A DNA stretch of 64,000 nucleotides from CAWCON01 sp963797185 (GTDB taxonomy: Bacteria; Patescibacteriota; Saccharimonadia; Saccharimonadales; UBA4665), in the NCBI GenBank assembly GCA_963797185.1, contig CAWCON010000003.1, positions 372,001 through 436,000 on the forward strand. Reading direction: 5' to 3'. Shown in pieces: positions 16,853 through 26,809 of this stretch. Below the pieces are notes generated by a model. The model had not been told where the DNA came from. It made no database searches and was given only the letters and a program-made list of their open reading frames with translations. The stretch's first letter is position 1, and each line of letters begins with the position of its first letter. A program made the translations under genes and the position numbers.

Positions 16853-17744
16853 ATGCCTAATACTATTACTATTAAGCGCCGGATCAAGTCAGTACGAAGT
16901 ACCCGACAGATAACAAAGGCGATGGAATTGGTGTCGGCCAGTAAGATGCGTCGTGCACAGGAACGAGCAAAACAAAGCCGCGATTACCGCGAAGCTGCTT
17001 ATAGTATCTTGGCACGTCTAAGCTCGCTTCAAGAAGTAAAAACTCATCCATTGTTTGAGCAACGACAAGTTAGCAGCAAGCTATATATCGTTGTTACCAG
17101 TAATAGTGGACTTAGCTGGAGCTTATAACTACAATGTTTTTAAGTTGCTTAACTGACCCTCGTAATTGCTGATCGACGAAAATAAGATTAAGAGCCAAGT
17201 TATTATCGATTGGTAATCAAGGTGCACAGTTCATTAGTCGCTTAGAGCATATTAATTTATTGGCCGTTTACTCAGCTTTTGGTGATGCAACCAACCGCTA
17301 ACGATATTCGACCGATTCTCAACTACTGTCCTTCAGATAATACAGAGACAAAGAAACTGATGAAGTGCAGTCTTATTTACACCGTACTTTAAATCTAACT
17401 TGGTTCAGCAAGACTCGCAACTTAGATCTTTTGCCTGCCCAAGCCAAATGATAAAAGCACGTACATCGATCATTATAAATACGATTTCACCAATTTTGAG
17501 CCGTCAGTTGAAGCAGTGATTGATAATGTTGCAACTCGTCTTATTGAGGTTCAGATTTGGCAAGCCACTACTGGAGAGTCTGGCAAGTGAGCACTCTATG
17601 CGGATGTTGGCAATGAAAAATGCAACCGATAACGCTAACGATTTAATTGATGATTACACACTGGAATTTAATACTGCCCGACAAGCTGGCATAACCCAAG
17701 AATTAGCTGAAATATCTGGCGGTGCTGAGGCATTAAGAGATTAA
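16853..17744 (+). pseudogene. atpG: F1Fo ATP synthase subunit gamma, broken by indels (probably sequence errors)
   Basis: The start MPNTITIKRRIKSVRSTRQI and KAMELVSASKMRRAQ are the canonical gamma N-terminal helix that threads the F1 head. The frame then breaks near 17110 (before the expected GLAGAYNYNV), again near 17150 and several times to 17520. Fragments resembling VIIIGNQGAQFISR and VQSYLHRTLNL can be read in other frames. The C-terminal helix with MRMLAMKNATDNANDLI is intact and ends at a proper stop followed by AAAGGAG for atpD. AAGGACAGG precedes the ATG. Every conserved block is present, so the gene is inferred to be whole in the organism. Confidence 0.82.
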
Positions 17745-17756
17745 AGGAGAATAATA

Positions 17757-19151
17757 ATGGCAGTAACGACAGAGAAAACAAGCAAAGGTACTATTAGCCA
17801 AGTAGTTGGTGTAGTAGTTGACGTTAATTTCCCGAACGACTAATTGCCTGGCATTTATAATGCGCTTGAATGTTAAGCTAGACGATAAGACCTAGTACTA
17901 GAAGTGGCTCAGCATCTAAGTGAGTCAAGTGTCCGGGCAATATCACTTGGTTCAACTGACGGGCTCAAACGTGGGACGGAGGTTATCGATACTGGTGCTG
18001 CTATTAGTGTTCCAATTGGCGAAAAAACACTCGGACGAATGTTCAATGTAATTGGCGAACCCATTGATGGCAAGACGGGTAAATTTAATCAATACGCGCC
18101 GATCCACCGAACTCCCCCACCACTTGTTGACCAATCTGACAACGTCGAAATTCTGGAAACTGGCATTAAGGTAATTGACCTGATCTGCCCGATTACTAAA
18201 GGTGGAAAAGTTGGTTTATTCGGTGGGGCTGGAGTTGGAAAAACAGTACTTATTCAAGAACTTATTAACAACATTGCAAAATTTCACAGTGGATATTCAG
18301 TATTCGCTGGCGTTGGTGAACGAACTCGTGAAGGCAATGACTTATATAATGAAATGGCAGAGTCAGGCGTTCTTGATAAAACTTCACTGGTATTTGGTCA
18401 AATGAATGAACCCCCTGGTGCGCGACTTCGAGTTGGCTTATCAGGACTTACTATTGCTGAAGGTTTCCGCGATACGGGAAGCGATGTACTACTCTTTATC
18501 GATAATATTTTTCGTTTTACTCAAGCTGGAGCCGAAGTATCTGCCTTGCTCGGTCGATTGCCATCAGCGGTTGGTTATCAACCAAACCTTGCTCAAGAAA
18601 TGGGTGCTCTACAAGAGCGAATTACTTCGACAAAGGAAGGATCAATTACTTCAGTGCAGGCAGTTTACGTACCTGCTGACGACTTCACTGATCCAGCTCC
18701 TGCTACTACTTTTGCTCACCTTGACTCGACCATTGCCTTGTCTCGAGGATTAACTGAACTTGGTCTGTATCCAGCAGTTGACCCTCTTGATTCCAACTCA
18801 ACAATTCTTGACCCAGAAATAGTTGGTGAGGAGCACTACAATGTAGCCCGAGAGGTTCAAAGAGTCTTGCAACGGTATAAGGATCTACAGGATATTATTG
18901 CTATTCTTGGCATGGAAGAGTTATCTGAAGAAGATAAGCTGATTGTTTCAAGAGCGAGGCGAATCCAGCGTTTCCTGACTCAGCCATTCCATGTTGCCGA
19001 AGTATTTATTGGTGTGCGTGGTAAATACGTTCCCCTCAAAGATACTATTGCTGGTTTTAAGGAAATCCTTGAAGGAAAGCATGATGCAAAATCAGAGAGT
19101 GCCTTTTATATGCGTGGCGACATTAGCGAAGTTAAAGAAAAAGCTGAGTAA
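17757..19151 (+). CDS. atpD: F1Fo ATP synthase subunit beta, with disrupted first 50 codons
   Basis: From 17904 on, 415 intact residues cover the nucleotide-binding core: Walker A GGAGVGKT, GVGERTREGNDLY, DNIFRFTQAG and YVPADDFTDPAPATTFAHLD, as in all catalytic beta subunits. The true start is the ATG at 17757, which follows AAAGGAG and gives MAVTTEKTSKGTISQVVGVV. Between 17840 and 17895 the frame is hit by an apparent GAA-to-TAA change and two indels, after which canonical sequence resumes at VLEVAQHL. This is the right edge of the error-rich patch. It catalyses ATP synthesis in F1 and overlaps atpC by one base (TAATG). Confidence 0.92.
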
Positions 19152-19588
19152 TGTTACGTTTTCAACTTGTGACTCTATCAGGCATTAAATTTGACGGTGA
19201 TGTCTACCAAGTTACCTTACCAACACTTGATGGACAAATCGGCGTACTCCATGATCATATGCCTCTGCTTAGCGTGGCTACCACCGGTATTATCTCGGTT
19301 AAGAAAGATGCTCGTGATGCTGAGACTCAAATGGAACACTATGCTACTTACGGCGGCGTGATTGAAGTAGCTGATAATACTCTTCGCGTACTTGTCGACG
19401 AGGCAGATAATGCGCAGGAAATTAACGAGGCCGAAGCGCAACGTGCCTATGAACTAGCAGTAAAAATGAAGTCAGAAGCCAAAGATCAGGTTAGTCTTGA
19501 ACATGCTCAAAGCTTAATTGACCGTCAAGCTATCCGCTTGCAGGTGGCACAATTGCGTCATCATTCCTCACGCCACACCCGTTCATAG
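19151..19588 (+). CDS. atpC: F1Fo ATP synthase subunit epsilon
   Basis: A 145-residue subunit. The N-terminal beta-sandwich is clear (LPTLDGQIGVLHDHMPLL), followed by the C-terminal helical hairpin from about residue 90, including a run rich in alanine, glutamate and glutamine. It couples gamma rotation to the c-ring and can inhibit hydrolysis. Its ATG overlaps the atpD stop. It is the last gene of the operon and its frame is clean. Confidence 0.94.
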   Translation: MLRFQLVTLSGIKFDGDVYQVTLPTLDGQIGVLHDHMPLLSVATTGIISVKKDARDAETQMEHYATYGGVIEVADNTLRVLVDEADNAQEINEAEAQRAYELAVKMKSEAKDQVSLEHAQSLIDRQAIRLQVAQLRHHSSRHTRS

Positions 19589-19678
19589 TGACTTCCACTA
19601 CACCTGTGCTCCAAGCTTGTGCTCTTGACAGAACGTGGTATGCTTAAGGTATTAATTTAACATTTTACGGAGGAACGT

Positions 19679-20344
19679 ATGTTTGGCAAAAATAAGGTCG
19701 CAATGCTTGTGGCTGAGCTAGTTGGCACCGCTGTCTTATCGTTGGTGTATATCAATAATGATTTGAGGACTAACTTGATTGAGTTACCGCTATTCTTGGC
19801 TATGGGTGGTGGATTAGCAATGGGTGCATTATCGCTCCTCTTTAACTCTTCTTCTGGCGCACAATTGAATCCAGCGCTAACTTTTGGTTTATGGACCGCT
19901 CGCCGTCTAAAAACGCTTCCTGCTATCGCTTACATAGCAATGCAGCTGGCGGGAGGCGCAATTGCTTTGTGGCTCTACACATATCTTGACAAGACTCATG
20001 TTGCTGGATCGGGTATCCATTTTGATTTCCGCATTATGTTGGCGGAAGCAATTGGTACGTTTATCTTTGCATTCGGTTGGGCAATTGCTAAGGCAGAGAA
20101 CTATGACGGTCTTCGATTAGCTGCAACCATAGGTGGAGCTTTCGCAGTAGGTACGATTGTTGCAACACTTGCTTCTAGAGGCTTAATTGATCCTGCAGTT
20201 GCCTTAAGCGTTCGTTCATTCTCATGGTTAACGTACGTACTTGGGCCAGTTGTTGGAGCAACCGTTGGTGTTAATCTATATCAACTTGTATTTGCTTCAG
20301 GCTCGACAGCTATACCCGGCGCGAAGTCAAAATCAAAGAAATAA
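19679..20344 (+). CDS. MIP-family channel (aquaporin/glyceroporin-like)
   Basis: A 221-residue protein with six hydrophobic helices. The first half-helix has the standard NPA box (SGAQLNPALTFG). The second half-helix is DPA instead of NPA (GLIDPAVALSVRS) and keeps the selectivity-filter arginine five residues on. It should pass water or small neutral solutes; the altered second box may affect selectivity. A strong ACGGAGGA site lies eight bases before the ATG, unlike the leaderless-looking genes nearby, and a TTGACA at 19625-19630 is a possible -35. Confidence 0.88.
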   Translation: MFGKNKVAMLVAELVGTAVLSLVYINNDLRTNLIELPLFLAMGGGLAMGALSLLFNSSSGAQLNPALTFGLWTARRLKTLPAIAYIAMQLAGGAIALWLYTYLDKTHVAGSGIHFDFRIMLAEAIGTFIFAFGWAIAKAENYDGLRLAATIGGAFAVGTIVATLASRGLIDPAVALSVRSFSWLTYVLGPVVGATVGVNLYQLVFASGSTAIPGAKSKSKK

Positions 20345-20361
20345 TTTAACCGTTTTACTAC

Positions 20362-20393
20362 AAAAAGACGCTCATAAAGTTGGGCGTCTTTTT
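20362..20393. terminator. Bidirectional intrinsic terminator
   Basis: Arms 20362-20371 and 20384-20393 form a ten-base stem containing AGACGC/GCGTCT with T-runs on both strands. It serves the aquaporin gene on the plus strand and the helicase gene (stop at 20394-20396) on the minus strand. Confidence 0.85.
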
Positions 20394-23300
20394 TTATTGT
20401 GCTAACAAATCAATTTCAAACTGTTCGATGCCTTTTAGATCAGGTGGGTACATAGAGGTATCCGGTAGATTTAGTGCTTGAATATGCTGCCAAATACTCC
20501 CAATAAGCTGACGAATATGCTCAAGCTCAGTCTCATCAAACTCCAATCTGAGCTCATTAATATGACCGAGTTCATCTGGTTCAACAAACTCGATATAACC
20601 ACCAATGACTTTGTATCCTTTAAAATGACGTGAGTTCTCAACAAGCAACTTGTAACAGTACAGCTGCCTTCGATAACGATGAAGGCTTACTTCTCGACTC
20701 CATTTCTTATGTGGTGCTCCGGTTTTGTAGTCGACAATTATTATTGTTTTATTGGCTTTGTCGATGATTAACTTATCGATCTTGCCAGAAAGATGCGCCT
20801 TATCAATAAAAACACCCTCATTACGGAAGCTATACTCACAGACATTATCACTATTAATAGTCGACCCACGTTGCGCGAGGTAAGCACTGAGACAACGGTG
20901 ACCTCGCTCTTTTAATAACGTCCGATCGTTTTGGGAAAGCCGGCGCGCTTCTAATTTTTGATCAAATACTTTAAGCGTACTTACTTGTGACGGTAATTTA
21001 CTATGAGTGGCATTATAATCGTGTATCCACAGCAAGCACTCATGGATGGTGCTTCCATATTGTTCACGAGGATTGGGTGCTGAAGGAAACCTAAGTAGTG
21101 CCTTTAGAAGGAAGACTTCTGGACCAGCATTGCTGACGTCTGTAAAATCAACGATATTAGTTGGACTTAATTGGAACAACTTGAGTCGCGGTTTGAGCAA
21201 ATCTTGCAATGATACATTGCTCAGTGCTTTGATATGACTCCCCTGCCAATATGAAGATAGTTCAAGACTTGGTGGTTTAACGGTTGGATTAACTTGTAAA
21301 ACCGTCTCTAAGCCCTTAGGTAACACTGAGCTGATTGTAGTTCCGTCGTCTGCGTCCGTCTCTTGGAAGTACTTTAATGGAGTTGTCGGCTTTCCGGCGT
21401 AATCGCGTTTATAACTCGCAAGGTAGAGTTGAGACTTGGCTCGTGTTATTGCTACGTAGACCAAACGCAGACGCTCATCATCCGAAGTTCTTTCATACCG
21501 TATATATCTTAAATTTATTGGCAAGGCTATGTGTGACTGAGCCCCTCTTGAACGAGTCCCCCAGATTTCATCACTGCAACCTAACATAAATACAACTTCG
21601 AATTCCTGCCCCTTTGCTTTATATGCGGTCATCATTGTGACGGCATGGTCGGCTTCCTGATAAGGATTAGTATTCAGAATTTTAATACCAGCCAGCTGGT
21701 TCTCGTAGATAAAGTTTATAAAGTCAGGCAAACTTAAGGCATCGTTCTTATCGGGTCGATATACCCGTAAACGAGCCCGCAGAATTATTAAGTCGGTCAG
21801 AAGATTCCAAAAATCCGCCGTCGAATGTTCCCGCGACTCCTCTCCGAAATAGTATTGATAGAGCGGCGATTGGTACGACTGACTGTCAGGCTCCTTCAGA
21901 TCGAGGCCTTCGCTTCCAATCAGGTAATCTATCATCGTTTCAAGAGGACTCGTGTCACTGAGCTCAGATAAACGAATGAAGAACAAGCAAATTAAGCGGC
22001 TTTGAGGATCGTTAATAAGTATCTCTGTCCAACTCTGATGATCCATATCGGCTTGCCATGATAATTCCCATATATGACTGGTAGGTAATTGCCAAAAGTC
22101 GAAACTCAGAACTTTTGGCCACAAACTGTTGGCCAATGCTATTTCGTGATGATTGAGAGCTATCAGCAGTTCGCTCATTACTAGAAGTTGCTGGATAAAG
22201 TTACTATCGAGTATGTTCTCACGTTTTTCATAGCGTACCGGGATCTGTTCTGTATGAAGAAACGGCACTAATGGCTCAAGGTATTTATGCTGTGGTGCTA
22301 GGATGGCAATTTCATCAGGATTAACGCCGCTTCGAATGAGGGATGCAATCGTCTGAGCTGTCCACGTTAATTCTTCAACATCGCTGATAGCCTCGCGACG
22401 CTCAAGTACTCCCGGTTTAGTCTTACTCCCATCGGCAACCCTAATAACTTTTGGCGGAGTATCAGGGTTAATGTGATCAAGACGCTGATTGATCTGTCGA
22501 ACCACACCGTCAGCAAGATGCAGAATAGCTTCATTTGATCGATAGTTTTCAGTGAGTGTGATAACCTTGACATCCCGGTACATCTCGTAGAATCGGAGAA
22601 TGTGTGAATAGTGAGCGCCTTGGAATGCATAGATAGCTTGATCATCATCGCCCACTGCCATGACATTCGGACGGCCTTCGCTAATCGGGTTATTCGTCAG
22701 CAATTCGGTAAGCCTTAACTGAACACCGTTAGTATCTTGAAATTCGTCGATCATAATATACTGATAACGTTCTTGGAGGCTATAGCGAAGATCGTCGTTC
22801 TCCTCAAGTACCCGCGAAGCGACGACAATCATGTCATCAAAGTCGAATAATCCTTGCTTGGATAATACATCGGCATACTGCTCGTAAATATCAGCCGCAG
22901 CCTCAAGCCTCTGACATACACGGTTACCATCGATAATAAATGAGCCTGCATCATCTTTAGCCAGCCAACGGTCCTTCCATTTGGTTAGTGCTGTCGAACG
23001 GTTTGTCTGCTCAGCTTCTTCGATAGCTTGCTTGAGCTCTTCACTAAACAATTGAGACAACGGAACAATGCCTGAAGGTAACTGTTTTGATGAAATTTTT
23101 TTTATATCTTTCAGTAACGATTGGAATTGACCTATTGAGCGCATATCGACTCGCCGTAAATGAGCCAAATCCGACTGAACGACATCAGTATTGGTGGTGA
23201 TAAACTCCTGATTTGACACAACGACTTGTTTAATGTGAGCAGGCGTTAATAAACCGCGCTTGGCATCACTAATAAATGAACGCAAATCACCGATGTAATT

Positions 23301-23723
23301 ATTGGCAAACTTCAATGGGTGGCTATAAGAAAGCTTATCAATGATGTTACGCAGAATCCCGTCACTCGATAATTCGTCTATTGGTTTTAGGTCACTAAGT
23401 TGGCTATAAAATTCAGGGTAACGTTGTATGAGCTCGTTACCAAATGCATGAAACGTGCTAATTGAAACATCGTAGGCCGCTTGACCAATCATTTGGATGA
23501 GTCGTTCGCGCATAGTCAGTGCGGCTGCGTCCGTGAATGTTAAACAAAGAATATTTTCAGGTAGTGCGTCAGTGGTTGATAGTATATGAGCAACCCTTGT
23601 TGTTAGTAACTGGGTTTTGCCTGTGCCGGGGCCAGCAATAACCAGCACCGGGCCATCAATAGTATCAACCGCCTCTTTCTGTGCCTTATTAAGACGTTTG
23701 TAACTCTGCTCGTATAAACTCAC
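20394..23723 (-). CDS. UvrD/PcrA-type helicase fused to a RecB-family nuclease
   Basis: A 1109-residue superfamily 1A helicase. Walker A is GPGTGKTQLL (about residues 31-40), motif II IDEFQDTN, motif III GDDDQAIYAF, and motif VI VYVAITRAKSQLYLA. The C-terminal 250 residues form a PD-(D/E)xK nuclease: an upstream STIHECL histidine/glutamate region, then DKLIID and IIVDYKTG carrying the metal-binding aspartate and lysine. This layout resembles AddA or the ATP-dependent exonuclease-type UvrD proteins, so DNA end resection or repair is the likely role; no AddB partner is adjacent. The start is a GTG at 23721-23723, with a TATAAT 22 bases upstream. Confidence 0.9.
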   Translation of the reverse strand: MSLYEQSYKRLNKAQKEAVDTIDGPVLVIAGPGTGKTQLLTTRVAHILSTTDALPENILCLTFTDAAALTMRERLIQMIGQAAYDVSISTFHAFGNELIQRYPEFYSQLSDLKPIDELSSDGILRNIIDKLSYSHPLKFANNYIGDLRSFISDAKRGLLTPAHIKQVVVSNQEFITTNTDVVQSDLAHLRRVDMRSIGQFQSLLKDIKKISSKQLPSGIVPLSQLFSEELKQAIEEAEQTNRSTALTKWKDRWLAKDDAGSFIIDGNRVCQRLEAAADIYEQYADVLSKQGLFDFDDMIVVASRVLEENDDLRYSLQERYQYIMIDEFQDTNGVQLRLTELLTNNPISEGRPNVMAVGDDDQAIYAFQGAHYSHILRFYEMYRDVKVITLTENYRSNEAILHLADGVVRQINQRLDHINPDTPPKVIRVADGSKTKPGVLERREAISDVEELTWTAQTIASLIRSGVNPDEIAILAPQHKYLEPLVPFLHTEQIPVRYEKRENILDSNFIQQLLVMSELLIALNHHEIALANSLWPKVLSFDFWQLPTSHIWELSWQADMDHQSWTEILINDPQSRLICLFFIRLSELSDTSPLETMIDYLIGSEGLDLKEPDSQSYQSPLYQYYFGEESREHSTADFWNLLTDLIILRARLRVYRPDKNDALSLPDFINFIYENQLAGIKILNTNPYQEADHAVTMMTAYKAKGQEFEVVFMLGCSDEIWGTRSRGAQSHIALPINLRYIRYERTSDDERLRLVYVAITRAKSQLYLASYKRDYAGKPTTPLKYFQETDADDGTTISSVLPKGLETVLQVNPTVKPPSLELSSYWQGSHIKALSNVSLQDLLKPRLKLFQLSPTNIVDFTDVSNAGPEVFLLKALLRFPSAPNPREQYGSTIHECLLWIHDYNATHSKLPSQVSTLKVFDQKLEARRLSQNDRTLLKERGHRCLSAYLAQRGSTINSDNVCEYSFRNEGVFIDKAHLSGKIDKLIIDKANKTIIIVDYKTGAPHKKWSREVSLHRYRRQLYCYKLLVENSRHFKGYKVIGGYIEFVEPDELGHINELRLEFDETELEHIRQLIGSIWQHIQALNLPDTSMYPPDLKGIEQFEIDLLAQ

Positions 23724-23773
23724 TCACCTATTGTACCTTGCCGGTATTATATAGGCAGAGTTAAAAATCATTA

Positions 23774-24957
23774 TCAATTGGCTGCTGCACAAATTGGACA
23801 ATTCTCAACCCCATCGAATTCTTTGATCCATTGTTCACTGGCTTTCCACCACGGTTCAAAGTCATGAAAAGCTGAAAGGTCAGCCATTTCCCTGAGCAAC
23901 CAACCGGTTTTTCCATATAACTGAACACTGCCCCATAAGACTGCCGCCCAATGCTTCCCTGCCGGCATAACATAGATCGGTTTTCTTGGTTTGTAGGGAG
24001 CAACGTCTCGACCATTGGTATGCTGTTTAAGCACACTGGCGAGGAAAATGGCGTCATGCAATGCTGTCTGAGCCATACCGCTATAAGGAGTATCAGCATT
24101 ATCGCCAAGCACAAATATATCTGGTTCAGCTTGTAAATAATTGTCGACGGTCACTTTACCATGATCATTTAAATTAAAGTGATTCTTATTAAAAAATGGA
24201 TTATTAGTGACACCCGCGGTCCAAACCACCGTGTGACTACTAATGGGCTTATTATTAACCATTAGCTGGTCGGCAGTTTCAGCCTGAACTGTCTGTCCAA
24301 GATATAATTTAACTCCTAGCTTTCGCAATTGACTAGCTATCTTCCGAGACATATGTGATGGCATCCGGGGCATAAGCCGGGGGCAGCTTCAACAAGATCA
24401 ATATGAACCGCGCGGTGGGTAATATTATGATTACGCATAATCCGATGAAGGTACTCTGGAAGGACGCCTGCAAGTTCTATGCCGGTCGGACCACCACCAA
24501 CGATGACGTAATTAAGATCCGGTTGGCGATCATCAATTAACTGTTGGTGAAGATGTTGTTTAAAACGAGTTGATTCTTCAGTTGTCTTAATGCTGTAGGC
24601 ATAATCCTTAAGACCTTTGATGCCAAAGTAATTTGTAACTACGCCTAATGCTAATACCAAGACGTCATAATGGTACGTTTTGTTATCAACGCAGGTAATT
24701 ATCTTTTTTTCTTTGTCGACACTATCGGCAATACCTGAAAGAAGGGTGACTGGTGTGCCGTCAAAAATAGATTTGAGTGGAATGCTTGATTCGGATGGTA
24801 CACCACCGATAGCAATTTGATAAAGGGTTGGATAATAGCGAAATGATGTCTGATCAGATAATAGACGAACTTTAAAGCGTTTATCTTTCGACAACTCCAA
24901 AGCGGCCTTTATACCCGCAAATCCCCCGCCAACAATCAATACGTCCGTTTGCTGCAT
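23774..24957 (-). CDS. ndh: Type II NADH:quinone dehydrogenase (NDH-2), with one frameshift
   Basis: Two frames together make a canonical NDH-2 of about 394 residues. The N-terminal part (24957 to about 24380) has the FAD-binding VLIVGGGFAG and the NADH-binding YVIVGGGPTGIELAG. The C-terminal part has VVWTAGV and the FAD-contacting VLGDNADTPYSGMAQTAL, then a membrane-associating tail. The join is at a G5 run (24379-24383); one more C on the minus strand would restore VEAAPRLMPRMP. A single homopolymer error is therefore likely. The enzyme moves electrons from NADH to quinone without pumping protons. It is divergent from a FAD-linked dehydrogenase with which it appears to share a -35 box. The tail has a CPIC near the end (about residues 387-390) that could bind metal. 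Confidence 0.92.
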
Positions 24958-25003
24958 TATGAGTTTGTGTATATCCCTATTTGTTTTTTAATAGCCTCAT
25001 TTC

Positions 25004-25053
25004 ATTATAGCAGACCATAAGCAGCTTGCAAAAATCGCCTAACAAAGTATAAG
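25004..25053. promoter_or_regulatory. Symmetric divergent promoters sharing one -35 hexamer
   Basis: TTGCAA at 25026-25031 is its own reverse complement. Rightward it lies 16 bases from TATAAG at 25048-25053, and the GTG start follows eight bases later. Leftward it lies 16 bases from TATAAT (25009-25004 on the minus strand), which drives ndh with a leader of about 40 bases. One hexamer therefore serves two promoters of identical spacing, so polymerase should occupy only one at a time. Confidence 0.7.
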
Positions 25054-25061
25054 CTATAGGG

Positions 25062-26711
25062 GTGGATGATATAAAACAAAAAATCCAAAAAAGCGGCTTT
25101 GGCGGCGAGCTAGACGATACTGCGGAACAGAAAGAGTTTTACAGTCATGATGCCAGTTTATTTGAACTAAAACCACAATTGATCGCATTTCCAACCAACG
25201 CTCATGATGTTGAACTTCTTGTCAGAACAATTACTCAAAACAAGAAGTCACAACCTCATTTATCATTAACTGCGAGAGGTGCGGGCACCGATATGTCGGG
25301 TGGTGCGATCAATGATTCAATCATCGTTGACTTCAATCGCCACTTTAATGGGATCAGTCATGTATCGGCACAGTCAGCTCATGCTCAGCCAGGGGTTTTT
25401 TATCGTGACTTTGAAGCCAGAACCCTGAAGTACCATGCATTAATGCCATCATATCCAGCCAGTCGTGATCTTTGCACTATTGGTGGCATGGTCAACAACA
25501 ACTCGGGTGGTGAGAAGTCGCTCGAGTTTGGAAAAACAGAAAACTTTGTAACTGAACTCAAGCTAGTTTTTGCTGACGGCATTGAAAGGATTGTTAAACC
25601 GCTTAATAATAATGAACTCCATCGAATGATGCTGAAGCGTGATTTTGAGGGAACCATTTATCGGCAAATGTATAAGTTGATCGACGATAATTACGATACT
25701 ATAAAAAACGCAAAGCCAAAGGTTACTAAAAATTCAACAGGCTATAACCTGTGGGATGTGTGGGATCGAAAAACTGGTATTTTTGATCTAACGAAACTAA
25801 TCGTCGGCGCACAAGGAACACTTGGATTCGTAACCGATATTCATTTTCGTTTAGTACCAACAAGAGCCTATTCCGGTTTACTGGTTTGTTTTCTTAAAAC
25901 ACTTGACCCACTCGGTGAAATTATTAATACAGTGCTGGAGCATAAGCCTGCAACCTTTGAATCGTTTGATGACAATACGCTCTTCTTATCAATAAAATTT
26001 TTGCCAAGCTTCAGAAAGACACTTGGTGACCTCGGCGTTGCTAAACTTATGTTTAGTCTTATACCTGATGGCCTCCTGTTGCTCAGAGGCATACCAAAGC
26101 TCATTTTAATGATTGAGTTTAATGGGGAAAGTCAGGAAGAAGTCGATCAGAAAATTGATGATATGCGCCGCGATCTAAAGAGTTACCACATGGCTATGGA
26201 GCGCGACGACACAACTGCCAAGAGTCAAAAATTCTGGATTATGCGCCGTCAAAGTTTCAACTTACTCCGAAGCAAAGTAAAAGATAAACACACTGCACCG
26301 TTTATTGATGACTTAGTAGTTCCTCCACAGTATTTGGTAGAGTTTTTGCCCAAGCTGCGGAAAATCATCAAGAAATACTCATTACTTGCCACAATTGCTG
26401 GTCATATGGGTGATGGAAATTTCCATATTATACCGCTCATGAAACTCGAAAATGCTCCCGAACGAGCAAAACTATTGCCGGCAATGAAAGAAGTCAATGA
26501 GTTGGTTTTGAAGTACCACGGTTCACTTTCCGGCGAGCATAATGACGGCTTGATTCGTGGTCCATGGCTCGAAGAAATGTATGGACGCAAAGTATTACAA
26601 CTGTTTCAACAAGCAAAGACAATCATGGATCCAAACGCAATCTTTAATCCTCATAAAAAGGCCAACGCGACCTGGGATTACAGTTTTAGTCACATCCGTG
26701 AACATTTTTAG
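25062..26711 (+). CDS. FAD-linked 2-hydroxyacid dehydrogenase (GlcD/D-lactate dehydrogenase type)
   Basis: A 549-residue flavoprotein of the vanillyl-alcohol-oxidase group. The FAD-binding domain has LTARGAGTDMSGGAI and the PSYPASRDLCTIGGMVNNNS segment; the substrate/cap domain follows, and the C-terminus has GHMGDGNFH, SGEHNDGLIRG and PNAIFNPHKK, typical of D-lactate or glycolate dehydrogenases. There is no C-terminal iron-sulfur domain. Family members pass electrons from D-lactate or another 2-hydroxyacid to quinone. The GTG start lies eight bases after a -10 box and lacks a Shine-Dalgarno site. Opposite orientation to ndh with a shared promoter centre suggests a choice of electron source; this is inference. 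Confidence 0.88.
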   Translation: MDDIKQKIQKSGFGGELDDTAEQKEFYSHDASLFELKPQLIAFPTNAHDVELLVRTITQNKKSQPHLSLTARGAGTDMSGGAINDSIIVDFNRHFNGISHVSAQSAHAQPGVFYRDFEARTLKYHALMPSYPASRDLCTIGGMVNNNSGGEKSLEFGKTENFVTELKLVFADGIERIVKPLNNNELHRMMLKRDFEGTIYRQMYKLIDDNYDTIKNAKPKVTKNSTGYNLWDVWDRKTGIFDLTKLIVGAQGTLGFVTDIHFRLVPTRAYSGLLVCFLKTLDPLGEIINTVLEHKPATFESFDDNTLFLSIKFLPSFRKTLGDLGVAKLMFSLIPDGLLLLRGIPKLILMIEFNGESQEEVDQKIDDMRRDLKSYHMAMERDDTTAKSQKFWIMRRQSFNLLRSKVKDKHTAPFIDDLVVPPQYLVEFLPKLRKIIKKYSLLATIAGHMGDGNFHIIPLMKLENAPERAKLLPAMKEVNELVLKYHGSLSGEHNDGLIRGPWLEEMYGRKVLQLFQQAKTIMDPNAIFNPHKKANATWDYSFSHIREHF

Positions 26712-26748
26712 GTGACATGATACACTTGAAATAATAGAAAGGAAAAAA

Positions 26749-26802
26749 TTGACCGTACCTCTCATTAACTTTTACCTTCTTTCTTAAAATAAAAACGGTC
26801 AA
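26749..26802. repeat. Inverted repeat upstream of a membrane-protein gene
   Basis: TTGACCGT (26749-26756) and ACGGTCAA (26795-26802) are perfect complements separated by 38 bases. The right arm ends seven bases before the ATG at 26810. It could fold the leader or bind a regulator. No T-run follows, so a terminator is unlikely. Confidence 0.5.
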
Positions 26803-26809
26803 ACATTGA

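Noticed and set aside
15285..17900. Loss of ATP synthase by pseudogenisation
   Set aside because: Each break is a single base, conserved residues are intact across all broken parts, and neighbouring operon genes are clean.
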